The notes under the pieces were generated by a model that had not been told where the DNA came from, did not search any database, and saw only the letters and a program-made list of their open reading frames with translations. Made by a program: the position numbers and the translations under genes. This document shows, piece by piece, positions 1 to 9,083 of a DNA stretch of 64,000 nt. How positions within the stretch are numbered: the stretch's first letter is position 1; each line of letters starts with the position of its first letter. The DNA is taken from assembly GCA_963740555.1 (NCBI GenBank), contig CAVUES010000015.1, positions 124,001 through 188,000 on the forward strand, written 5' to 3'. Source of the DNA: Mayfieldus sp963740555 (lineage in GTDB: Bacteria > Actinomycetota > Thermoleophilia > Solirubrobacterales > 70-9).

Positions 1-1074
1 ACCCGCGCATATCGTGTCGTTGCCGCCGAGGCCGATGATCTGGTCGTCGCCGGCGTAACCCGCGATCACGTCCGGGCCCGGGGTCCCGACGAGGGTGTCA
101 TCGCCCCGCGTGCCGGCGACCGTTGGTGCTTGTGCGCCGCAGCGCACGGTGGTGGGTGTGACCAGGACGTCGTGGGTGCTGGACCGCGTCTCCCCGTTCG
201 GCAGCGACGCGGTCAGGGTGACGCCGTAATGGCCGTAAGGCGTGTTGACCGGGGCGCGCACGATCACCCGCAGCTGGTTGTCCCCGTCGCCCGGGGTAAG
301 GCTCGGGGCACTGGGCAGCGCGGTGGCGCCCGGAATATCGGTCGAGGCGCTGAGGTCGAAGGTGGGAGCCGGGTTGCCGTCACCCGCATAGTCGGCCTGA
401 AACTTGACCCGAGCGACGTTGCCCTGGATCACGGACTGCGTCCCGGGGGCGTCGAGGAGGCCGAGGTCCTCGGTCGGCTGCGGGAGATTGGTGGCGATGG
501 TGCTCGTGCTGTTGGGATCGGTGGCGCAGGTCGTGTCGCCGGTGTCGTCCGTGATCGGGCTGGCGCAGCTCACAAGACGAGAGGCCTGGTAGGTCATGTC
601 AACGATTCGGTATCCGACCACGGTCCGGTATGTGAACGGGCCCTGGAAGGCTGAGCCGTCGCTGCCCTGCTGGAGGGTGAACTGGGGGGCGACGGTGTAG
701 GTGTTGTGTGCGATCGGGAAGGTGACCGCCGGGGAGAGGTAGCCGACCCACTGCTGGCCGGTCGGCGGGGCGGACTTGCTCTGAAGCTCGGAGGTGAAGC
801 TTGGGCTGAGGCTGAACGTGAACCCGCTGCCGCTGCTGGTCGCCGTCGTGGCGATGCTGCTGGGGGCGGCCGAGGTCGAGGGGATGCGATAGGCGAGCAA
901 CAGCTGAGCGGTTCCCGCGTTGGCGTCCGCTCCGGCCCGCGTGGTGATCTGGACGCTGCCGACCCCGTTGAGCTGGGTCGAGGTCTGCGACTCGATCAGT
1001 ACGCAGCCGCTCATCGCGATCGCTATAGCGACGACTGCGCTGATGATCAGGAAGTGGCGTGTATGTCGGCGCAT
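1..1074 (-). CDS. RTX-repeat lipoprotein (partial, runs off left edge)
   Basis: Only the first 358 residues are visible. The minus-strand ATG at 1074 is followed by two Arg, a hydrophobic segment and a lipobox ending at Cys24 (AMSGC), so the product should be exported and lipid-anchored on the outer membrane face. The middle is rich in Ser and Thr and belongs to no family I recognise. Near the left edge (about residues 318-358) are calcium-binding RTX-type motifs such as GDDTLVGTPGPDVIAG and GLGGNDTI, which in known proteins form a Ca2+-loaded beta-roll. I see no convincing Shine-Dalgarno before the ATG. The gene diverges from the exporter gene to its right. The lipobox and RTX motifs are seen directly; the ligand or surface role is unknown. 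Confidence 0.8.
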   Translation of the reverse strand, partial: MRRHTRHFLIISAVVAIAIAMSGCVLIESQTSTQLNGVGSVQITTRAGADANAGTAQLLLAYRIPSTSAAPSSIATTATSSGSGFTFSLSPSFTSELQSKSAPPTGQQWVGYLSPAVTFPIAHNTYTVAPQFTLQQGSDGSAFQGPFTYRTVVGYRIVDMTYQASRLVSCASPITDDTGDTTCATDPNSTSTIATNLPQPTEDLGLLDAPGTQSVIQGNVARVKFQADYAGDGNPAPTFDLSASTDIPGATALPSAPSLTPGDGDNQLRVIVRAPVNTPYGHYGVTLTASLPNGETRSSTHDVLVTPTTVRCGAQAPTVAGTRGDDTLVGTPGPDVIAGYAGDDQIIGLGGNDTICAG

Positions 1075-1186
1075 AACGAGTCAAGTCCGGATGGACACTC
1101 AAAACGTCTTTCGACGACTTCGGGCGGGTCCTTGAGACCTGGTAGAGGCCTCGAAGCACCGTCTCGACGGGAGGGGCTCGGATACC

Positions 1187-2578
1187 TTGAATTGGATGTA
1201 CGAACGTCCAGGCCTCCGACTCGTCGCCCTTGGACTTGCGGTCGGCATGGTCCTCGCCGACTCCTCGATCGTCGTCCTGGCGCTGCCCGAGATCTATCGC
1301 TCTCTCAACGTGTCGGTCAACGCCGTGGTCTGGGTCCTGGTCGCCTTCAACCTGGTGATGGCGCTGTGCGCGGTTCCGGCCGCCTTCGCGGCCCGGCGGA
1401 TGGGCCCGGCGCGAGCGACCGTCGGCGGCCTCGCCGTCTTCGGCGGCGCCAGCTTCCTCTGCGGGATTGCTCCGAGCCTCGCGGGCCTACTCTTCGCGCG
1501 CTGCGTACAGGCAGCCGGCGGGGCGGCGGCGGTCTGCGGCGCGCTGGAGCTGCTGCCCGCCGAGCTCGACTCCGAGCGTCGCGCCGCGCGGGTTTGGGCG
1601 ACCGCCGGGGCGATCGGTGCCGCCTTGGGGCCGGCGGTCGGCGGGCTGCTCACCGAGCTGGTCTCCTGGGAGTCGATCTTCCTGGTTCAGGTGCCGCTGG
1701 CGGCGGCGGCGATCGCCGTCCTTCTGCCGGCCGCTGCGCGAGAGGACGCCGGCGTCGCGAGACAAGACGGACCGACCCGACCTGGCCGCCCGCACCTGGC
1801 CGCCAATGCCGCGCTCGGGCTGGTCGCCGCGGCGCTGGTCGCCGCCCTGTTTCTGATCGTGCTGCTGTTGATCGAGGGCTGGCGACTGAGCCCGATCGCG
1901 GCCGCCGCAACGATCTCTGTGATGCCGCTCGCGGCTCTGCTCGGGGCACCCCTGGCCCGATCCGTCCCCAGCCCCTCCGCCCGCGCGGCGGCGGGGGCGA
2001 TCCTGGTCTGCGGGGGACTCGCGGGGCTGGCGTTTCTGCCGAAGGCGCTGATCGTGGCGACGATCCCGTCGCAGGCGCTGATCGGCGTGGGCCTGGCGCT
2101 CACGCTCTCGGCGCTCACCGAGGCGGCGCTGGAGGGCCGTTCGCTGCAGGCGATCCACGGAGGGTGGACGATCGCCGCGCGCCACGCCGGCGTCGTGGTC
2201 GGGCTGCTCGTACTCACCCCGGTGTTCACCTCCGACCTGGTCGAGCAACGGTCCGCCGCTGAGCAGGCCGGGACGGCCGCGCTTCTCGACGCCCGCCTGC
2301 CGCCGCTGGTGAAGATCGAGATCGCGACGCGGCTCGCCGATCGCCTCCACCACGAGCGCGGACGGGTGCCGGTCATCGGCCCGGCCTTCGAGCCGCCTCC
2401 GGGGGGACCCCAGGATCAGGCCGCGGTGGGCCGATTGCAGGACCGGCTCCAGGATCAGCTCGACCGCGCGGCAACCCACGCGTTCAGCAATTCGTTTCTG
2501 ATCGCGGCCGCCTTCGCGCTCGCCGCGCTGCTGCCGATCGTCATCGTCAGGCGCCGGCCCCGGGAGCTGGAGCTGTGA
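1187..2578 (+). CDS. MFS transporter, DHA2 (drug:H+ antiporter) type
   Basis: Integral membrane exporter of 463 residues with 12-14 hydrophobic segments. An early motif (ADSSIVVLALPEI) resembles the D-x-T-I-V-x-x-A-L-P signature of EmrB/QacA-like drug:proton antiporters. A soluble charged loop (about residues 355-420) precedes the last membrane segment. Start: GGAGG at 1170-1174 suits TTG 1187 better than ATG 1196, which lies nine bases further on. The TGA stop overlaps the GTG that opens the tandem mini-ORF repeat. Substrate cannot be deduced. Confidence 0.85.
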   Translation: MNWMYERPGLRLVALGLAVGMVLADSSIVVLALPEIYRSLNVSVNAVVWVLVAFNLVMALCAVPAAFAARRMGPARATVGGLAVFGGASFLCGIAPSLAGLLFARCVQAAGGAAAVCGALELLPAELDSERRAARVWATAGAIGAALGPAVGGLLTELVSWESIFLVQVPLAAAAIAVLLPAAAREDAGVARQDGPTRPGRPHLAANAALGLVAAALVAALFLIVLLLIEGWRLSPIAAAATISVMPLAALLGAPLARSVPSPSARAAAGAILVCGGLAGLAFLPKALIVATIPSQALIGVGLALTLSALTEAALEGRSLQAIHGGWTIAARHAGVVVGLLVLTPVFTSDLVEQRSAAEQAGTAALLDARLPPLVKIEIATRLADRLHHERGRVPVIGPAFEPPPGGPQDQAAVGRLQDRLQDQLDRAATHAFSNSFLIAAAFALAALLPIVIVRRRPRELEL

Positions 2579-2696
2579 GCGCGAGGCTCAACAAGAGAGC
2601 TTGGTGTCTGGCCGAGCGCGAACGGAGATTGCTCTGAGCGCGAGGCTCAACAAGAGAGCTTGGTGTCTGCCCGAGCGCGAACGGAGATTGCTGTGA
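2575..2696 (+). repeat. Tandem 59-bp repeat encoding a coupled mini-ORF (two copies)
   Basis: Two nearly identical 59-bp units (2575-2633 and 2634-2692) fill the whole gap between the exporter and the next gene. Read from GTG 2575 the first encodes a 20-residue basic peptide starting VSARLNKRAW and ending ERERRLL; the second repeats it from CTG 2634. Each junction is a 4-base overlap of stop with the next start (GTGA or CTGA), including the downstream gene at 2693. A diverged copy pair lies at 30190-30303. The repeat is seen directly; translation of it is inferred. Confidence 0.85.
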
Positions 2697-3202
2697 GCGG
2701 GCGGACCCTCGTCGCCGCGTCGGTCGCCGCATCCGCGGCCCTCGTGGCCACGTTCTTGGCACTCGGAGGCAGCTCCTACGCTCCGGCCAAGGTCCGTGAC
2801 CCCTGCACGCCTCGGGCATGGCCGCGGACGAGTGGATTGCAGGACACCGCCGAGCAGTTCACCCTCTCGGCCCTGGATGGGACGGCCTGCGAGTTGCACG
2901 TGTCGCGCGAGACCCTCGTCCTCGCCCTCGCCACTCCGGAGGGGCGAGATCGCTTTGCCAACGATCCTCGTCTTCAGGCCGCCGTGCGGGCGGGACTCGA
3001 GCGGGCGATCGACGACGGCGAGCATGCCGGTGCGTTTGACCCGGCGGTGGCCGACGGATTGCGCGAGCTGGCGAGAAACGCCCCGGTCGACCAAGTGGTG
3101 AGCCTGCTTCGCGACGCGAGCCCGATCTTCGACAACCTCTCCGGCCTGCTCGGGGGCTTCAAGGGATTGCTCCCCCCGGAGCTTCAGGGCTTGATCCCCT
3201 AA
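2693..3202 (+). CDS. Small secreted or membrane-anchored protein
   Basis: Protein of 169 residues starting at GTG 2693, with GGAG at 2683-2686; both lie in the end of the repeat. A hydrophobic N-terminal stretch (VAASVAASAALVATFLAL) is a signal peptide or anchor. The mature part is acidic and helical, with one Cys pair (positions about 37 and 60). No family recognised. It could be co-translated with the upstream exporter through the repeat's overlapping stop and start codons. Confidence 0.7.
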   Translation: MSGRTLVAASVAASAALVATFLALGGSSYAPAKVRDPCTPRAWPRTSGLQDTAEQFTLSALDGTACELHVSRETLVLALATPEGRDRFANDPRLQAAVRAGLERAIDDGEHAGAFDPAVADGLRELARNAPVDQVVSLLRDASPIFDNLSGLLGGFKGLLPPELQGLIP

Positions 3203-3314
3203 GTCCCCTCGCTGACCGGCGACCATCCGGGGACAGCCGTCAGCACACCGATCAGCCACCAGCGCGCCAGGGTGCCGTCGAAAGCACGGGGTGCCCCGTC
3301 GCTAAGGTTGGCCG

Positions 3315-5315
3315 GTGCCGGATTTCGTTCTCAACCCCGCCTACACGGCGACCGCCGACCAGCCGCAGGCGATCGCCGAGCTGGCCGCGGGCCTCGAGGG
3401 TGACGATCGTTTCCAGACCCTGCTCGGCGCCACCGGCACCGGCAAGACGTTCACGATGGCCGGGGTGATCGAGCGGGTTCAGCGTCCCTCGCTGGTGATC
3501 GCCCACAACAAGACCCTGGCGGCGCAGCTCTGCAACGAGTTCCGCGAGTTCTTCCCCGAGAACAAGGTCGAGTACTTCGTCAGCTACTACGACTACTACC
3601 AGCCCGAGGCCTACGTCCCGGCGCAGGACCTCTACATCGAGAAGGACTCCTCGATCAACGACGAGATCGACCGACTTCGCCACGCCGCCACATCGGCGCT
3701 CTTCGCCCGCCGCGACGTGATCATCGTCGCGTCGGTCTCCTGCATCTTCGGAATTGGCTCGCCGCAGCTCTACAACGAGCAGATGCAGCTGTTCAAGGTC
3801 GGCGAGTGGATCGATCGCGACGAGACGTTCCGCAAGCTCGTCCGCATGCAGTACGGCCGCAACGACACGACCTTGGGCCGCGGCACCTTCCGGGTCCAGG
3901 GCGAGATGCTGGAGATCCAGCCGGCCTACGCGGAGTCCGCCTACCGGATCGCCCTGTTCGGGGACGAGATCGAGGCGATCCAGCATTTCGACCCCTTGAG
4001 CGGCGAGGTGCTCGACGTGATCGACCACGTCTCGGTCTGGCCCGCGACCCACTACGTGACCAAGGACGAGACGATCGAGCGGACGGTGAGCGAGATCCGG
4101 GCCGAGCTGGGCCAGCGGACCTGGGAGCTCGAGAACGAGGGCCGCCAGCTCGAGGCGCACCGGCTGCGCCAGCGCACCATGTACGACCTCGAGATGCTCA
4201 AGGAGCTCGGCTTCTGCAACGGGATCGAGAACTACTCGCGAATCCTCGACGACCGTTCGCAGGGCAGCCCGCCGCACACCCTGATCGACTACTTCCCCGA
4301 CGACTTCGTCACCTTCGTCGACGAGTCGCACCAGACGATCCCGCAACTCGGAGGGATGTATGAGGGGGACCACTCGCGCAAGCTGACCCTTGTCGAGCAC
4401 GGCTTTCGGCTTCCGTCGGCGCTCGACAACCGTCCGCTGCGCTTTGAGGAGTTCCTCAGTCGGATAGGCGCCCTGGTGATGTGCTCGGCGACCCCGGGCC
4501 CGTTCGAACGCGGCAAGTCGTCGAACGTCGTCGAGCAGATCGTGCGACCGACCGGGATCGTCGACCCCGAGGTCGAGGTGCGGGAGACCAAGAATCAAAT
4601 CGACGACCTGATGAACGAGATCCGCCGCCGCGCCGAGCAGAACGAGCGCGTCCTGGTGACGACGCTGACGAAGAAGATGGCCGAGGACCTGACCGCTTAC
4701 CTGTTGGAGTACAGCGTCCGGGTGCGCTACCTCCATTCCGAGGTCGACACCCTGGAGCGGATCCAGATCATCCGCGACCTGCGGCTGGGCGAGTTCGACG
4801 TTCTGGTCGGAGTCAATCTGCTGCGCGAGGGCCTCGACCTGCCCGAGGTCTCGCTAGTCGCGATCCTCGACGCCGACAAGGAGGGCTTCTTGCGCGGGGA
4901 GACGAGCCTGATCCAGACGATCGGCCGCGCCGCCCGCAACGTCGAGGGCAAGGTGCTGATGTATGCCGACCGCGAGACCGAGGCGATGCGGGCGGCGATC
5001 CGCGAGACCGACCGCCGGCGGGCGATCCAGGTCGCCTACAACGAGGAGCACGGAATCACCCCGGAGACCGTCCAGAAGGGGATCTCCGAGATGACCGAGT
5101 TCCTTGCCATGGAGTCGCGCGCTCCGGCCCGCCGCCGCCGGACCCGCGTGCCGGAGGGGGTTCAGACGCCCGAGGACCTCGAGCGGCTGATCGTCGAGCT
5201 GGAGGAGGAGATGATCGCCGCGGCCGAGGACCTCCGCTTCGAGGAAGCGGCCCGGATTCGGGACGAGATCAAGGAGCTGCGGCGGGACCTGGAAGGGATG
5301 CGGGCGGGGGCCTGA
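3315..5315 (+). CDS. uvrB: Excinuclease ABC subunit B
   Basis: DNA-damage-verifying helicase of nucleotide excision repair, cytoplasmic, working with UvrA (encoded at 9.7 kb) and UvrC. Full length (666 residues). Walker A GATGTGKT is at residues 38-45, the damage-probing beta-hairpin with its Tyr cluster (VSYYDYYQPEAYVP) at about 90-103, the helicase motif DESHQT in the middle, and the UvrC-binding UVR domain at the C-terminus. Start is GTG 3315 because the sequence then begins like the family (FVLNPAYTATADQPQAI). Unlike uvrA in this window, no GAAC-N4-GTTC LexA box is visible in the upstream gap 3203-3314. Confidence 0.97.
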   Translation: MPDFVLNPAYTATADQPQAIAELAAGLEGDDRFQTLLGATGTGKTFTMAGVIERVQRPSLVIAHNKTLAAQLCNEFREFFPENKVEYFVSYYDYYQPEAYVPAQDLYIEKDSSINDEIDRLRHAATSALFARRDVIIVASVSCIFGIGSPQLYNEQMQLFKVGEWIDRDETFRKLVRMQYGRNDTTLGRGTFRVQGEMLEIQPAYAESAYRIALFGDEIEAIQHFDPLSGEVLDVIDHVSVWPATHYVTKDETIERTVSEIRAELGQRTWELENEGRQLEAHRLRQRTMYDLEMLKELGFCNGIENYSRILDDRSQGSPPHTLIDYFPDDFVTFVDESHQTIPQLGGMYEGDHSRKLTLVEHGFRLPSALDNRPLRFEEFLSRIGALVMCSATPGPFERGKSSNVVEQIVRPTGIVDPEVEVRETKNQIDDLMNEIRRRAEQNERVLVTTLTKKMAEDLTAYLLEYSVRVRYLHSEVDTLERIQIIRDLRLGEFDVLVGVNLLREGLDLPEVSLVAILDADKEGFLRGETSLIQTIGRAARNVEGKVLMYADRETEAMRAAIRETDRRRAIQVAYNEEHGITPETVQKGISEMTEFLAMESRAPARRRRTRVPEGVQTPEDLERLIVELEEEMIAAAEDLRFEEAARIRDEIKELRRDLEGMRAGA

Positions 5316-5342
5316 GCCCCAGCCCGCATCTCGATCGCAGCG

Positions 5343-5642
5343 CTAGATCTCGTCGTTGGTGTCCAGCGGCCGGTAGACGCTGATCTGCGGCTCACCGGCT
5401 CCGACGGCCTGCATCATCTTCGGGATCTCCTCCTCGTGGTCGAAGAACTCCCGAAAGCCGTCCTCGGATTCCCATTCGTCGACCACGACGATCTCACCGT
5501 CGCCGCCGAAGAATCGGTGATGGATCACCCCGTGCTCCCGGGCATGGTCGAGGATCTTCTGCATCACTTCGGAGTTCGAGTTCGCCCACTCTTCCACCTT
5601 GGCCGGGTCGCCCGACGCCTTCAGAATCATCAAAACGCTCAT
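5343..5642 (-). CDS. ABM-type dimeric alpha/beta-barrel protein
   Basis: Protein of 99 residues resembling antibiotic-biosynthesis-monooxygenase (ABM) or EthD-like small barrels: SVLMILKASGDPAKVEEW at the start and a WESEDGFREFF helix typical of this fold. Start chosen at ATG 5642 because AGGAG lies just upstream; a longer frame reaching 5678 lacks this signal. Converges with uvrB, 27 bases apart. The enzymatic role is unknown; many family members are quinol or heme related, or are stress proteins. Confidence 0.65.
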   Translation of the reverse strand: MSVLMILKASGDPAKVEEWANSNSEVMQKILDHAREHGVIHHRFFGGDGEIVVVDEWESEDGFREFFDHEEEIPKMMQAVGAGEPQISVYRPLDTNDEI

Positions 5643-5758
5643 CAGTGCTCCTGTTCCTTTCTGCCTGCCCGTCGTCACCCTATCCGCCGCCGCCGGGGAA
5701 TTGGATCAGCAACGAAAATCGGCAGTTTGCGGCAGTCTCTCCGCTAGGCTGGCGAAGC

Positions 5759-6454
5759 ATGTCTCTCTCCCGTGAAGAGATCGTCAAGGGCGACTTCCCG
5801 AGCGCCCGCAAGGGCTACGAGCCGGCCGCGGTCGATTCGCATCTGCGCTGGGTCGCCGACGCGATCGAGTCCTCGCCGGAGCCGTCGCTGGCCGATGTTG
5901 CGGTCGAGAAGGTCGGCAGCATCATCGAGGCGGCGGAGGCGAAGGCGAAGGAGATCGAGGCCGACGCGCGCCGCGAGGCCGACGAGCTGTTATCGAATGC
6001 ACGCTCCCAGGCGCGCGACCAGCTCGAACGCGCCCAGCGCTCGGTCGCGAAGCTGATCGGCCAGGCAGACGACCTGCGGGAACGAATCGGTGCGATGGCG
6101 CAGGACGTGATCGGAGAGGAGGGCACCCGGGCCGAGACCGAGCCGGGGCCGCAGCCGGTGCCCGAGCCAGCGCCGCCGCAGCCCGAGATCGACCCGAGTC
6201 CGGTGACTGTCCCAGAGCCGGCACCGCCGCGCGAGCCGGAGCCGGAGCCGCCCACGATCCCCGAGCCGCAACCGGAGCCACCGACCCCTGCCGCTGCCAA
6301 CGGCGCCGACGATCAAGCGGCACGATTGGTGGCGATGAAGATGGCCCTCGACGGGTCCTCGCGCGAGGACATCGCCAAGCACCTGGGCGCGAACTACGAG
6401 CTCGACGACACCGACGAGTTGCTCGACGCGGTCTTCGAGCGCGCCGGCAAGTAG
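5759..6454 (+). CDS. DivIVA-like coiled-coil protein
   Basis: Protein of 231 residues. The N-terminus (LSREEIVKGDFPSARKGYEP) matches the DivIVA/GpsB lipid-binding domain that marks cell poles and septa and starts at ATG 5759. Residues about 55-115 form a charged coiled coil, 118-185 a Pro/Glu-rich linker (PEPAPP-type repeats), and the last 40 residues a small acidic helical domain. Architecture resembles actinobacterial Wag31-like scaffolds, but the C-terminal domain suggests a lineage-specific paralog. It ends on TAG 6452-6454, directly abutting the convergent stop of the next gene. Confidence 0.75.
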   Translation: MSLSREEIVKGDFPSARKGYEPAAVDSHLRWVADAIESSPEPSLADVAVEKVGSIIEAAEAKAKEIEADARREADELLSNARSQARDQLERAQRSVAKLIGQADDLRERIGAMAQDVIGEEGTRAETEPGPQPVPEPAPPQPEIDPSPVTVPEPAPPREPEPEPPTIPEPQPEPPTPAAANGADDQAARLVAMKMALDGSSREDIAKHLGANYELDDTDELLDAVFERAGK

Positions 6455-6895
6455 CTAGCTCTCCGGGGTTCCAGCCTCGCCGTCGGCGCGCGCCTCAGCG
6501 GCGTACTGGGTCATGTCCTGCGACCAGAACTCGACCACGTTGCCGTCCGGGTCGGTGACGTAGATCGCTCGGCCCGGCCCGAGCTGGATCGGCCCTTCCA
6601 CCTCGATTCCCTCTCCTTCGAGCTGTTCCAGCAGCTCGTCGAGATCGCCGTCGTCGAGCTGGAAGGCGAAGTGCACGTGGGCCCCGCCCTGTCCGCCGGC
6701 AAGGCCGGTCTGCGGGGTCCACAACCCCAGCCGCGCCGTGTCGCCGATCAAATACCAGTAGCGCCCCTCGCGCCCCTCGCCGTACAGCGTCTCCTCGAAG
6801 CCGAGGACGTCGCGATAGAAGTAGCGCGCGGCATCGAGGTCCGAGACCTCGAGCACCAACTCTGAGATCCCGCTTACGGGGGGCGGCTCGGGCAC
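6455..6895 (-). CDS. VOC (glyoxalase/dioxygenase fold) protein
   Basis: Single-domain vicinal-oxygen-chelate protein, about 146 residues from GTG 6895. It opens with ISELVLEVSDLDAARYFYRD and ends with the metal-site segment YVTDPDGNVVEFW; paired beta-alpha-beta-beta-beta modules and His/Glu metal ligands are visible. Could be a glyoxalase-type enzyme, an antibiotic-binding protein or an extradiol dioxygenase relative; substrate not deducible. A longer frame to 7060 overlaps the divergent MFS gene and was not preferred. Confidence 0.75.
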   Translation of the reverse strand: MPEPPPVSGISELVLEVSDLDAARYFYRDVLGFEETLYGEGREGRYWYLIGDTARLGLWTPQTGLAGGQGGAHVHFAFQLDDGDLDELLEQLEGEGIEVEGPIQLGPGRAIYVTDPDGNVVEFWSQDMTQYAAEARADGEAGTPES

Positions 6896-6918
6896 CGCCG
6901 AAGCGTAGTCGCCGTGCG

Positions 6919-8124
6919 ATGCTGGCGCCCGTGCTTCCCGAGCCCTACATGCGGCTGCTGCACGTGCGAACAGTGCGCCAGCCCCTGATCGGGAGCGTGA
7001 TCGGGCGGCTGCCGATCGCCGCCCTGTCGCTGGCAACCGTGCTGATGATCCGCCATGCAACGGGCTCCTTCGCGATCGCCGGTGCGGTCGAAGCGTGTTT
7101 CGCGATCGCCGGCGCGATCTCGCTTCCGGTGCAGGGGCGCCTGATAGATCGTCTCGGCCAGACCCGCGTGCTGGTGGTCGGCGCGATCCTCAACCCGATC
7201 GCGCTCGTCGCCCTCGTTGTCGCCGCCCAAGGAGGCGCGGCGCCTCTGCCGCTGGCCCTTCTGGGCGCACTCTGCGGGGCGACGGTCCCGGCGCTGTCGT
7301 CATCCATGCGGACGCTTTGGGCCCACCTCGTCCCTGACTCGGATCTGATCAGTGCCTACGCCCTCGACGCCGTTCTGTTCGAGGTCGGCTTCATTGTTGG
7401 GCCGTTGCTGACCGCTTTGCTTGTCGCGGTTGCCTCGCCGGCGGTCGCAGTGCTGGCGAACGCCTCATACACATTGACCGGGGCGCTGATCTTCGCCCTC
7501 TCGCGGGCGTCGCGCTCTTGGCGGGGCCGTCCGTCGGCGAGTGGGTGGGCGGGGCCGCTGCGCTCGCCGGGGATCGTCGTGTTGATGCTCACCGAGTTCT
7601 GGTTCGGGGTCGCGCTCGGCGCGATGGAGCTGGCTGTCATTGCGTTTGCGACACAGCACGGCTCCAGCTCGATGGCCGGGGTGTTGATCGCCGTGCAGGC
7701 GGCCGCGAGTATGGCCGGCGGCCTCTGGTACGGAATCCGCCACCGCAGCGCCAATGCCGCCGACCGCTACCCACTGCTCTGTTTCGTGATCGCGGTCGGC
7801 TTCGCGCCGCTGCTGCTCGCCACGTCGATCCTCAACGCGGTGCCGCTGATGGTTCTGAGCGGCTTTGCCTTCGCTCCCGCCACCGCCGTCGCCTACAAGC
7901 TGATCGAGGAGTTGGCGCCGCAGGGCACGATAACCGAGGCCTCGACCTGGTTGATCACGGCCGTGGTGACGGGGGTAGCGGTAGGCAACGGGCTGGCCGG
8001 TCCACTGATCAGCGGCGGGCACGCCCACCGTGGCTTCGCAGTCGCGGTCGCCGCCGCCACCCTTGCCTGGCTCGCCTCGGCACTCGGGCGCGGTGCACTG
8101 CGCGGCGCCCCCGCGACCGCCTGA
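6919..8124 (+). CDS. MFS transporter (12-TM)
   Basis: Protein of 401 residues with about 12 hydrophobic segments and the MFS loop motif GRLIDRLGQTRVL between TM2 and TM3. Charged segments are short, as in single-domain efflux permeases. Start ATG 6919; ATG 6949 is an alternative that keeps all membrane segments. Divergently transcribed from the VOC gene with a gap of only about 23 bases, and followed 39 bases later by an alpha/beta hydrolase, which may be cotranscribed. Substrate unknown. Confidence 0.8.
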   Translation: MLAPVLPEPYMRLLHVRTVRQPLIGSVIGRLPIAALSLATVLMIRHATGSFAIAGAVEACFAIAGAISLPVQGRLIDRLGQTRVLVVGAILNPIALVALVVAAQGGAAPLPLALLGALCGATVPALSSSMRTLWAHLVPDSDLISAYALDAVLFEVGFIVGPLLTALLVAVASPAVAVLANASYTLTGALIFALSRASRSWRGRPSASGWAGPLRSPGIVVLMLTEFWFGVALGAMELAVIAFATQHGSSSMAGVLIAVQAAASMAGGLWYGIRHRSANAADRYPLLCFVIAVGFAPLLLATSILNAVPLMVLSGFAFAPATAVAYKLIEELAPQGTITEASTWLITAVVTGVAVGNGLAGPLISGGHAHRGFAVAVAAATLAWLASALGRGALRGAPATA

Positions 8125-8163
8125 ACCCGCCGCGACGAAGCTGCGCGCGGCTAGAGTCGCGGT

Positions 8164-9048
8164 GTGAAGCGAGCCTCGCTCGACGTCGTCACCCCGGGTG
8201 GCCGCAGCCTCGCGGTCGAGGTAGCTGGGCCCGAAGACGGCGAGGTGATCGTCTTTCATACCGGCACCCCGAGCGTCGGCAGTATTTTCGAGCCAATGAT
8301 CGAGGCCGGGGCGGAGCGGGGGCTGCGCCACGTCTCCTACGCGCGCCCGGGATACGCGGGCTCTGACCGCCAACCGGGTCGCAGCCACGCGGATTGCGTC
8401 GCCGACGTCGAGGCGATCCTCGATCACCTCGGGGTCGATCGCTTCTATGTCACCGGCCACTCGGGCGGCGGCCCGCACTCGCTCGCCTGTGCTGCCCTGC
8501 TCCCGGACCGGGTCCGCTCCGCCGCGACGACGGCCTCTGTGGCCCCGTTCGATGCCGAGGGGCTCGAATGGCTGGCCGGAATGGGCCAGGAGAACCTCGA
8601 CGAGTTCGCCGCCCAGCAGGCCGGCGACGCCGAGCTGCAGAGTTTCCTCGAGAAGTGGGCCGAGGTGATGCGGTCGGTGACACCGGACCAGGTGATCGAC
8701 GCGCTGGGTGACCTGCTGCCCGATCCCGACCGCGAGGTGCTCACGGGAGCCCTCGCAGAGTTCTCCGCTGCTTCGATGCGGGCCGCCGTTGGTTCCGGAA
8801 TCTGGGGCTGGTTCGACGACGACGTGGCGGTCCTCGCCGACTGGGGATTCGATCTCGGCGCGATCGAGGTGCCGGTGGCGATCTGGCAGGGCGAGGAGGA
8901 CCGCATGGTCCCCTTCGCGCACGGGCAATGGCTCGCCGAGCACGTCTCCGGGGCCAAGGCCCACCTGTTGCCCGGCGAGGGACATATCTCGCTGGAGGTC
9001 GGGTCCTACGGCGCCGTTCTCGACGACCTGGTCGCTTCCAGGGCCTGA
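8164..9048 (+). CDS. Alpha/beta-fold hydrolase
   Basis: Cytoplasmic hydrolase of 294 residues from GTG 8164. The nucleophile elbow GHSGGG has Ser100; the acid Asp246 sits in WQGEEDRMVP and the catalytic His274 in GEGHISLE. The N-terminal oxyanion region (FHTGTP in place of the usual HGFP/HGTP) is typical of the lipase/esterase-like AB hydrolase-1 family. All triad residues are present, so it should be active; substrate unknown. Confidence 0.85.
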   Translation: MKRASLDVVTPGGRSLAVEVAGPEDGEVIVFHTGTPSVGSIFEPMIEAGAERGLRHVSYARPGYAGSDRQPGRSHADCVADVEAILDHLGVDRFYVTGHSGGGPHSLACAALLPDRVRSAATTASVAPFDAEGLEWLAGMGQENLDEFAAQQAGDAELQSFLEKWAEVMRSVTPDQVIDALGDLLPDPDREVLTGALAEFSAASMRAAVGSGIWGWFDDDVAVLADWGFDLGAIEVPVAIWQGEEDRMVPFAHGQWLAEHVSGAKAHLLPGEGHISLEVGSYGAVLDDLVASRA

Positions 9049-9083
9049 GCTTTCGTCCAACTAGCGCAGAGTTGCCTCCGAAG

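Noticed and set aside
706..2262. Very long open frame overlapping the exporter gene in another frame, and similar long antisense frames elsewhere (3252-4736, 9620-10945, 28373-30157, 31543-33297).
   Set aside because: They are shadows caused by high G+C: Arg/Gly/Pro- or His/Asp/Val-rich, without domains, and fully overlapped by genes with intact family motifs.
2575..2696. Possible CRISPR array.
   Set aside because: Two head-to-tail units with no spacers, and no cas genes anywhere; the unit is a tandem coding repeat. The same applies to 30190-30303.
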